Shown here: piece by piece, positions 57,321-64,000 of the stretch
Layout of the letters: the number at the start of each line of letters is the position of its first letter
Position numbering within the stretch: position 1 is the stretch's first letter
Source: RI-153 sp041391225
Lineage (GTDB): Bacteria > Chloroflexota > Anaerolineae > Caldilineales > Caldilineaceae
Direction: 5' to 3'
Assembly (NCBI GenBank): GCA_041391225.1
Contig: JAWKOL010000004.1
Span: 124,001-188,000 of the forward strand
Length of the DNA: 64,000 bases
Notes under the pieces: model-generated
What the model saw: the letters and a program-made list of their open reading frames with translations, nothing else
Told to the model about the DNA's origin: nothing
Database searches by the model: none
Position numbers and translations under genes: made by a program

Positions 57321-58141
57321 TCACCTGCCCACCTCGATCACCTCCCACGTCTCGATGTTGACGAGGGCGGCGAAGAGTGAGCGATCTTGGGCGGCGAATT
57401 CCACCGTCCACAGGGCGTCGCTTTGCTTTTCGGCGTAGGTTGCCCAATTATCTACGCCCTCGATGGCGACGTCAATGCCGGGGGCTTCCCACGCCAGCGA
57501 AATGGCGCGGTTGCGCTGATCTTCCAGCGCTTCGGCCTCGTCGAAACCGTAGGGATCGTAGATCGAGTCGACGTAGATGTTGTCCCCATCCAGGTAGATG
57601 GCCACGACGAAGGCTTCCAGTCCGCGTTCGTAGTAGGCTTCCCACACACCGTCCCAGCGATTGTAGTAGATGCCTTCGTACCAGAAATCGGGGTTGGGGG
57701 CCAGGCGCGCCTGCACCTCGGGATCGTCGTCGAGGAAGGGCTTGACGCGCGCCAGACCGGCCTGGAATTCTTCGGGCGTGAGATCGCGCGGCGCGTAGTA
57801 TTCGAGGACGACGTTCTGTGCCAGGTCCACGCGGCCATTGCCCAGCCACTCGTCCGCGGCCTCGCTGTAGAAATCCACGCCGAAAATCGTCTCCTCATCG
57901 TTCTCGGCCCAGGCGTTGCCCGTCCAATCGGGGTAGTTGGCCAGGTGCAGCGCCATGTCGGGCACCGCCGCCACCAGCGCGATGGCGCTTCGGCGGGCGT
58001 CTCGGTGGGATTGTTGACAGCATTCCGCCCAGCCGCCACGACGCCGGGCAAAAAGACCGACGTCCCCTCCTGCGCCCACGCCGCCACCGACGTGCTTACC
58101 AGCACAGTCAACGCCAAAATCGCAATAATCATGCGTCGCAT
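57321..58141 (-). CDS. Secreted protein of unknown family, one frameshift
   Basis: ATG 58141 with a signal peptide (MRRMIIAILALTVLVSTSVAAWA). After PTETPAEAP the frame shifts near 57985 and the rest reads AIALVAAVPDMALHLANYPDWTGNAWAENDEETIFGVDFYSE, GIYYNRWDGVWEAYYERGLEAFVVAIYLDGDNIYVDSIYDPYG and DRSLFAALVNIETWEVIEVGR. The final segment resembles the strand-turn-strand of PepSY-like domains, but this is weak. No close family is recognised. Lies 15 nt downstream of the DUF1501 gene, on the same strand, hence probably co-transcribed. Confidence 0.65.
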
Positions 58142-58156
58142 ACCAGGATTCCTTTC

Positions 58157-59449
58157 TCAGATCGAATGTACGAGATCGAGCGCGCGGACGCTGTGACCGG
58201 GGAAGATCTGATCCAGCGCGGTGTTGCCCAGGCGCCCGTTGACCACGGCGGCGAGGACGTCGCGGTAGTCGATGGTGATGGCGAGATCGCCGTCGTCCAA
58301 TGCGGTGGGGGCGAGGGTAGGCCAGTCCGCGAAGACCTGCCCGCCCTTGACGCCGCCACCCATGAGGAACATGACGTTGCCGTGTCCATGATCGGTGCCG
58401 CTGCTGGCGTTTTCTTGCAGGCGGCGGCCAAACTCGCTCATGGTGACCACGCTGATGTGGGCCATGCGCTCGCCCATGTCGGCGTAGAAGGCGCTCAAAC
58501 CGTCGGCAAGTTCGGTGAGCAGAGTGTTGAATTCGCCGTCGGTCGTACCCTGGTTTTCGTGGGTGTCCCAGCCGCCCAGGTCCACACAGGCGACTTCGAG
58601 GCCTACGTCGGCTTTGATCAACTGGGCGATCTGGCGCAGCCCCAGCCCAAATTCGGTTTCGGGATAGGCGGCGTTGTTGTCGGGGCGGTAGCCGACCGCG
58701 TCCATCTTGGTGAGCATGTCCAGCGTCTCGAAGACGAGACCGGCCTGCGTGTCCAGGGCGTCGGTGGGCGCGTCGACGGTGTAGAGCATGGCCAGCGACT
58801 GTTGCAGGCGGCGCAGTTCGTCCTCGCGGCCCTTGAAGTGGAAGTCGGCGATGGAGCGGATCGAGAGCGGCGAAACCGGTCCGCGCAGCGCAGCGGGGAC
58901 CATCGCGCCCATGCCCACGGCGCGGAAGGGCGAGTTGTTCTGCCACGCCGCGCTTTGCAGATGACGGCCAATCCAGCCCGTGCTCAGCGTCTTGTCACCG
59001 GGGACGCCTGCTTCCATGAACTGCATGGCGTCGAAGTGCGAGCGGCTGGGATCGGTGGAGCCGGTGGCGTGGACGAAGAGCAGATCGCCTGCGTCGAACG
59101 GATCCTTGAGCGCGGACATGGTGGGATGCAGCCCAAAGCGCCCGTCCAGATCGAGGACGCCGCCGGCGCGGCCTGGCTCGGCCACGGCCTGACTGGGGCG
59201 GGCGTCGTAGTAGTTGGCCCCCTCGCTGTAGGGGACGACCACGCTCAGCCCGTCCATGCCGCCGCGCAGGAAGATGTTCACCAGCACGTCGCCGGGTGCG
59301 CCGGTCTGCGCCTGTTGCACATCGCGAAAGGCCAGCCGGGGCATCCACGCCGGGAAGATCGACTTGCTCGCCCCCAGCACCCCCACCGATCCCATCGCGC
59401 CCAGGAAATCGCGGCGATTGAGTGTTGCGAGTGTATTGGTTTTGGTCAT
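58157..59449 (-). CDS. DUF1501 secreted protein (Tat signal)
   Basis: 430 residues. The N-terminus TLNRRDFLGAMGSVGVLGASKSIFPAWMPRLAF is a twin-arginine signal. LVNIFLRGGMDGLSVVVPYSEGANYYDARP, ATGSTDPSRSHFDAMQFMEAG, VDLGGWDTHENQG and VTMSEFGRRLQENASSGTDHGHGNVMFLMGGGV are DUF1501 hallmarks, resembling the sulfatase/alkaline-phosphatase fold with metal-binding Asp/His. It is exported folded to the cell surface. It is 12 nt downstream of the DUF1800 gene, its usual partner. Enzymatic activity is not established. Confidence 0.92.
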   Translation of the reverse strand: MTKTNTLATLNRRDFLGAMGSVGVLGASKSIFPAWMPRLAFRDVQQAQTGAPGDVLVNIFLRGGMDGLSVVVPYSEGANYYDARPSQAVAEPGRAGGVLDLDGRFGLHPTMSALKDPFDAGDLLFVHATGSTDPSRSHFDAMQFMEAGVPGDKTLSTGWIGRHLQSAAWQNNSPFRAVGMGAMVPAALRGPVSPLSIRSIADFHFKGREDELRRLQQSLAMLYTVDAPTDALDTQAGLVFETLDMLTKMDAVGYRPDNNAAYPETEFGLGLRQIAQLIKADVGLEVACVDLGGWDTHENQGTTDGEFNTLLTELADGLSAFYADMGERMAHISVVTMSEFGRRLQENASSGTDHGHGNVMFLMGGGVKGGQVFADWPTLAPTALDDGDLAITIDYRDVLAAVVNGRLGNTALDQIFPGHSVRALDLVHSI

Positions 59450-59461
59450 GGTTGTTCTCCT

Positions 59462-60937
59462 TCATCTCCACTGAAAATACGGCGACGCCAGCATCAGCCC
59501 GTACAGGCTGGCCAGCTTTTTGCCGAGGGTGATGGACGAAATGGGCGTGTCCGCGGTGGCGGTGTCTTCGACGTAGCGGATGAATTGGTCGCGGGCTGGG
59601 CCGGTGACGGGCGACCCGAAGACCTGGGCCGACACGGCGTCAACGAGGGCGCCGGCTGTTTGTGGGTCACCGATGCGGCTGCGCAGGTCGGTGAGCAGGG
59701 CGTAGCCGGTGTCGTTGCTGTCGCTGTGGGCGCTGTGGGTGAGCAGCATGGCGATGTTCCAGCGCGCCAACATGCCGCCGGTGTTGATCCACGCGCCGGC
59801 CACGTCGGGGTAGCCGTTGGGCGGCGACCAGCCGTAGGGTGGCTGCCCCAGGTCGGTGAGGATCTCGTCCATGCGCCACCAGCGCAGCACGCGGGTGCCG
59901 GTGGCGCGCAGCGCCGACGAGGAAATCCAGCGGACGTCGCAACTTTTGCCCCGCCGACGCCTTGAATTCGTCCGATTGAAAGAGCACGCGCAGCACGGGG
60001 ACGATTTCGCCGTCGGTCTGTTGCCACGTTTCGGCCATGCGCTCGATCAGGCTTGCCGGTGGACGGTCACTGACGAAGCGGATACAAAGTTTGGTGCAAA
60101 TGTAATGCGCCGTGGACGGGTGACGGGCGACGATGTGCAGCACGTGGAGCGCGCCTTCGATGCCGCGGCCGCCGGGCAGCGCATGGCCGAGGACAGTCTT
60201 GGGGTCGCCGTCGTGTTCGACGGGATTGAAGTAGAAACCGTCGCGGGTGCGCGGGTGAACCGTCCACCCCGTGAAGGCGTGGGCGATCTCTTTGACGTCG
60301 GTTTCGGTGTAGCCGCCGTCCACGCCCAGAGTGTGCAGTTCCAGCAGTTCGCGGGCGTAGTTCTCGTTGGGGTGCGCCGCCACGTTGACGTAGTTGTCCA
60401 GGTAGTAGAGCATGGCGGGCGCTTTGGCCGTGGCCAAGAGCAGATCGCGAAAGCGTCCGAAGGCGTGTTTGCGGATCGCCTCACGCTGGAAGATCACCAG
60501 ATCGGGGACGTAGGCGTCGGTGGAAATGTTGAAGTGATCCGCCCAGAACTCGACCACCGCTCAAGAAGCTGGCGGCGGCTGTGGACAGTGCGCGCCAGGA
60601 AGCCGTCGATCAGCGCCTTGCGGCAGCGGTCGTCGTTGTTGTGCATGCGGTAGAGTTCCGCCCGCGACAGCCCCAGGATGGCGACCTTGGCGATGGCGGC
60701 GTCACCTGCGGCGTCTGCCAACGATTGGGGCGCGAGCTGTTCTTCGAGGAAAGCGTCGTAGCCGATGGTCTCGGCGTGGGCCACTTCCTCTGGGCGCGGC
60801 CCCCAGGTGATGCGGTTGAGGAGATGCAGGATCTGGTCGTCGGCGGCGAAGGTAGGTGGAAATGAGCGATCCTGGCGTGGCGCGTCCCTGGCGGGTGCGC
60901 GTAGCGTCAGCAGCGAACGTCTGGAAAGCGTTGTCAT
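59462..60937 (-). CDS. DUF1800 secreted protein, two frameshifts
   Basis: ATG 60937 after GGAGG; the N-terminus MTTLSRRSLLTLR is Tat-like. ADDQILHLLNRITWGPRPEEVAHAETIGYDAFLEEQL is the DUF1800 entry. The frame shifts near 60555 to VEFWADHFNISTDAYVPDLVIFQREAIRKHAFGRFRDLLLATAKAPAMLYYLDN and ENYARELLELHTLGVDGGYTETDVKEIAHAFTGW, and again near 59895 to RWWRMDEILTDLGQPPYGWSPPNGYPD. It ends at 59462. Joined length is about 490 residues, normal for the family. Partner of the DUF1501 protein; role unknown, possibly in surface polysaccharide handling in some bacteria. Confidence 0.85.
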
Positions 60938-61097
60938 GTGTGGCGCCTCCGTGATGGTGCGGCGAAGGGGTGAAATCACGAACCGTGCAGCAACACGGCA
61001 TGTGCGCCAGCATAGCACGAAGCGCCAATTGTGTATCGAAAACGCGGACAAGTGGTTGTAACAAAGGATGAGTGGTTGTGGGCGAGGATTGACGGCA

Positions 61098-61132
61098 ACA
61101 AAAACCTGCCGGGTTGCAGAAAACCCGGCAGG
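61098..61132 (-). terminator. Rho-independent terminator of enolase
   Basis: Perfect 11-bp stem CCTGCCGGGTT (61105-61115) with AACCCGGCAGG (61122-61132), 6-nt loop; on the minus strand it is followed by TTTTTGTTG. It lies downstream of the enolase gene and upstream of DUF1800. Confidence 0.9.
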
Positions 61133-61163
61133 CTGCTAATCGTCCATCCTCGGCGATACGCCG

Positions 61164-61200
61164 TAAGTCAATTACGGATTACGTATCACGCATTACATCC
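61164..61200. repeat. Palindromic repeat family B, copy at enolase stop
   Basis: TAAGTCAATTACGGATTACG followed by TATCACGCATTACATCC, immediately after the enolase stop codon on the minus strand. Confidence 0.55.
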
Positions 61201-62490
61201 CTATCGCATATGCGGGAACCCATCGATCCCCGCGTACAGCGCGATGGCGTCGAGTTCTTCTTCGATGCGCAGGAGCTGGTTGTACTTGGCGACGCGGTCA
61301 CTGCGGGCGGGGGCGCCTGTCTTGATCTGGCCGGTGTTGAAGGCGACCACGAGGTCGGCGATGGTGGCGTCTTCAGTTTCGCCGGAGCGGTGGCTGACCA
61401 CGGCAGACCAGCCGGCGCGGTGGCTCATCTCGATGGCGGCGATGGACTCGGTAAGCGTGCCGATCTGGTTGACCTTGCACAGCAGCGAGTTACACGCCTT
61501 CTCGTGGATGGCGCGCTCGATGCGGTTGACATTGGTCACCAGCAGATCGTCGCCCACCAACTGCACCTTGTTGCCCACCTTCTGGTAGAGCATCTTCCAG
61601 CCGTCCCAGTCGTCTTCGGCCATGCCGTCTTCGATGGAGATGATGGGGAAGCGGTTGACCCAATCGGTCCACAGATTGGCCAGTTCTTCGCTGGTCAGTT
61701 CCACGCCTTCGATGGGCAGCTTGTAAAGGCCGCTGGCTTCGTCGTAGAGTTCGCTGCTGGCGGGATCGAGGGCGATGTAGACATCTTCGCCGGGGCGGTA
61801 GCCGGCCTTTTCAATCGCTTTGAGGATCACTTCCACCGCGGCCACGTTGCCGCCCAGGCTGGGGGCAAAGCCGCCTTCGTCGCCCACGTTGGTGCTGTGG
61901 CCGGCGTCGTGGAGCACCTTCTTGAGCGACTGGTAGATCTCGGATCCCCAGCGCAGCGCCTCGCTGAACGAATCGGCGCCCACCGGCATCACCATGAATT
62001 CCTGGAAGTCGGTGCTGTTGACGGCGTGCTTGCCGCCGTTGAGGATATTCATCATGGGGACGGGTAGGGTGCGTGCGCCCACACCGCCCAAGTAGCGGTA
62101 GAGTGGAAGTCCCAGCGCGTCGGCGGCGGCTTTGGAAACAGCCAGGCTCACGCCGAGGATGGCGTTGGCGCCCAGGTTGCCCTTGTTCTCGGTGCCGTCT
62201 AGTTCGATCATGAACTCGTCAATGGCCACCTGATCCAGGGCATCGGCGCCCACAAGTTCCTGCGCCAGCACGGTGTTGACGTTGTCCACGGCCTGTTCCA
62301 CGCTCTTGCCGCCGTAGTTGGCCTTGTCGCCGTCGCGCAGTTCCACTGCTTCGTGGACGCCGGTGCTGGCCCCACTGGGTACGGCGGCCCGTCCCAGCGC
62401 GCCGCCTTCGAGCACCACATCCACTTCCACCGTAGGATTGCCGCGGCTGTCCAATACCTGACGCCCGACAATCGCTTCGATTGTTGTCAT
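61201..62490 (-). CDS. eno: Enolase
   Basis: 429 residues, ATG 62490 with TAGGAGGTCGG upstream. VGRQVLDSRGNPTVEVDV, PSGASTGVHEAVELRDG, PVPMMNILNGGKHA, GDEGGFAPSL and LALD-type metal ligands (ALDPASSEL), and the signature LLCKVNQIGTLTES and SHRSGETEDATIADL are all present, so the enzyme is complete. It interconverts 2-phosphoglycerate and phosphoenolpyruvate. The position normally Leu in LLLKVNQ is Cys here, a mild change. Monocistronic between repeats and terminators. Confidence 0.98.
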   Translation of the reverse strand: MTTIEAIVGRQVLDSRGNPTVEVDVVLEGGALGRAAVPSGASTGVHEAVELRDGDKANYGGKSVEQAVDNVNTVLAQELVGADALDQVAIDEFMIELDGTENKGNLGANAILGVSLAVSKAAADALGLPLYRYLGGVGARTLPVPMMNILNGGKHAVNSTDFQEFMVMPVGADSFSEALRWGSEIYQSLKKVLHDAGHSTNVGDEGGFAPSLGGNVAAVEVILKAIEKAGYRPGEDVYIALDPASSELYDEASGLYKLPIEGVELTSEELANLWTDWVNRFPIISIEDGMAEDDWDGWKMLYQKVGNKVQLVGDDLLVTNVNRIERAIHEKACNSLLCKVNQIGTLTESIAAIEMSHRAGWSAVVSHRSGETEDATIADLVVAFNTGQIKTGAPARSDRVAKYNQLLRIEEELDAIALYAGIDGFPHMR

Positions 62491-62683
62491 AGAACCGACC
62501 TCCTAAGTCGTTGTCAAACCAGTTTTGAGTTGATGCCGGCAGATCTGCCGAGGCGATTCAGCCGCGGCACAACGCCGCCAGCCCAAATCGTCCATCGTTT
62601 ACTATAAACCAGGCGATGCGGAATCTCCAATGAAAACGTTGTCAGGTTGTGGACTGGTCAGGAGGTGGGGATCGGAGGTATCC

Positions 62684-64000
62684 CTAATCCGCCGGCGATT
62701 CCGCCGGTTTCGTCTGGACGTTGACAGCTTCCTCTTCTTCCTCCGGCCGGGCGTCGTGGAGGGCGCCCAAAGCGCGCAGCCGCGGCGAAATCGCAGCCGT
62801 GACTGCGACGACGATCAGCGTGCCGATACCGCCGCTCACCACAGAGACAACCGGCCCAAACGCCTGCGCCACCGCGCCGGATTCAAAGCCCCCCAGTTCG
62901 TTGGACGCGCCCACAAAGACACTACTCACTGCGGCCACGCGCCCACGCATGTTGTCGGGCGTGAGCAACTGTTGCAACGTCTGCCGAATGATCATGCTGA
63001 CGTTGTCAAAGGCGCCGGTGAGGAAGAGCATGGCGAACGACAGCCAAAAGTTGGTGGAGATGCCGAAGATGATCGTGGCGACGCCAAATGCGGCCACGGT
63101 CAACAGCAGGTTGCGCCCGGCGCGCTGCATGGGTGGCAGGTAGATCATGGCGGCAGCCATGCAGAAAGCGCCGATGGCCGGGGCGGCGCGCAGCCAGCCG
63201 AAGCCCGTAGCGCCCACGTTGAGGATGTCCTCGGCGTAGATGGGCAGCAGGTAGACGGCGCCACCCAGCAATACAGCGAAAAGATCGAGCGAGATCATGG
63301 CCAGGATGATGCGCGTCTTCCACACAAATTGGATGCCTGCGCCCAATGTTTTGAGCGACGCCGCGCCGGTGGGCTTGGTGTCGGGCTTGAAGTTCAACCG
63401 CGACAGCATAAAAATGAACAAAACCGAGCTGGCTGCTGTGATCACATAGGCCAACGGCAGATTCACCACCAGCACAAACCCGCCAATCGCCGGCCCAAGG
63501 ACAGCCGAAATCTGCATGAGGCTGGTGTTCCATGTCACCGTGCTGGGGAAGACCTCGGTCGGCACCAGTTGCGGTACCAGCGCTACCCGCGCCGGTCGCC
63601 CAATCATCACAGCGGCGGCGTCGAGGAAGAGCAACAAGTACATCAGGTTCACGGATCCCTGCGTGTACGAGAGCACAGCCAGCCCCAACGAAGTGACCGT
63701 CATCGCCGAGAGGCTGATCATCACCAACTTGGGGCGGTTGTAGCGATCCGCCAGATAGCCTGCGGGCAGTGCCAGCAACATCGTGGGCAGCGCCTGCGCC
63801 AACCCCACAAAGCCCAAAGACAGCGCTTCACCCGTGCGTTGGTACATCTCCCAGCCAATCGCCACGCTTTGAATGCGCGTGCCCAGCATAGCGATGAACC
63901 AGCCGACAATATACGCCCGATAGTACGGCACCCGAAACGCTGCATACGGATCATGCACAGGACGCTCGGATTTTGTGCCAGTTTCCTTGGATGACTTGGA
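62684..64000 (-). CDS. MFS exporter, EntS-like; 5' end may lie outside window
   Basis: At least 424 residues with an apparent GTG start at 63958 (VHDPYAAFRVPYYRAYIVGWFIAMLG); the frame is open without a stop to the right edge (SKSSKETGTKSERP), so the true start may be outside. Helix 1 and loop 2-3 (GYLADRYNRPKLVMISLSAM) and FGIST, FLTGAFDNVSMIIRQTLQQLLTPDNMRGRVAAVSSVFVGASNELGGFESG are typical of the MFS_3 (EntS/DHA3) group. Twelve helices are seen. The C-terminus is acidic (DARPEEEEEAVN). It is an efflux pump of unknown substrate. Enolase lies downstream on the same strand about 190 nt away. Confidence 0.88.
   Translation of the reverse strand, partial: SKSSKETGTKSERPVHDPYAAFRVPYYRAYIVGWFIAMLGTRIQSVAIGWEMYQRTGEALSLGFVGLAQALPTMLLALPAGYLADRYNRPKLVMISLSAMTVTSLGLAVLSYTQGSVNLMYLLLFLDAAAVMIGRPARVALVPQLVPTEVFPSTVTWNTSLMQISAVLGPAIGGFVLVVNLPLAYVITAASSVLFIFMLSRLNFKPDTKPTGAASLKTLGAGIQFVWKTRIILAMISLDLFAVLLGGAVYLLPIYAEDILNVGATGFGWLRAAPAIGAFCMAAAMIYLPPMQRAGRNLLLTVAAFGVATIIFGISTNFWLSFAMLFLTGAFDNVSMIIRQTLQQLLTPDNMRGRVAAVSSVFVGASNELGGFESGAVAQAFGPVVSVVSGGIGTLIVVAVTAAISPRLRALGALHDARPEEEEEAVNVQTKPAESPAD

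Overview
The window is a GC-rich bacterial segment that looks like Chloroflexota (Anaerolineae/Caldilineae type). This is inferred from gene content only: subtilases with NSVNW tails, coenzyme F420 genes, a tRNA-Sec, transglutaminase-type membrane proteins and many palindromic intergenic repeats. No rRNA or other lineage marker is present. At least thirteen genes are split by apparent single-base indels, several in homopolymers, so the sequence is more likely an unpolished or metagenome-derived assembly than a genome full of pseudogenes.

Left part (1-29.3 kb): a DUF1385 membrane protein (cut by the edge), a sugar-phosphate isomerase-like gene, a free-standing subtilase-propeptide-like protein next to an S8 protease, two Yip1-type membrane proteins, a LysM/L,D-transpeptidase and a HypE/AIR-synthase relative. 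Then comes a minus-strand block (17.9 to 9.9 kb) combining a beta-rich small protein, a zinc-ribbon/subtilase/glycogen-binding-like fusion, an esterase, two ATP-grasp enzymes and two overlapping GCS2 carboxylate-amine ligases. I consider this the best candidate for an undescribed peptide or conjugate biosynthesis system. It is followed by a selenocysteine tRNA, two convergent MFS transporters, a LolA-like protein, a SERCA-type Ca2+ ATPase and FtsK.

Middle (29.3-46.7 kb): secreted DOMON/DNRLRE protein, TgpA-like transglutaminase, a large unknown anchored protein, a degenerate receiver, an IS630-like HTH remnant, and a c-di-GMP-I riboswitch with a terminator in front of a PAS histidine kinase and a (GGDEF + HD-GYP) membrane protein that is probably a single polypeptide. 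A giant lipoprotein subtilase with 14 SVNWN repeats closes this region.

Right part (46.8-64 kb): F420 genes (cofC, cofD, FbiB-like nitroreductase, LLM oxidoreductase), a DUF3891 gene, a CoxM-CoxS type fusion, NIPSNAP, a carboxylesterase, a LytS-type sensor kinase, a DUF1800/DUF1501 secreted pair, enolase and an MFS exporter. At least four families of intergenic palindromic repeats are scattered through the window; several abut or supply stop codons, and one has become part of a coding sequence.
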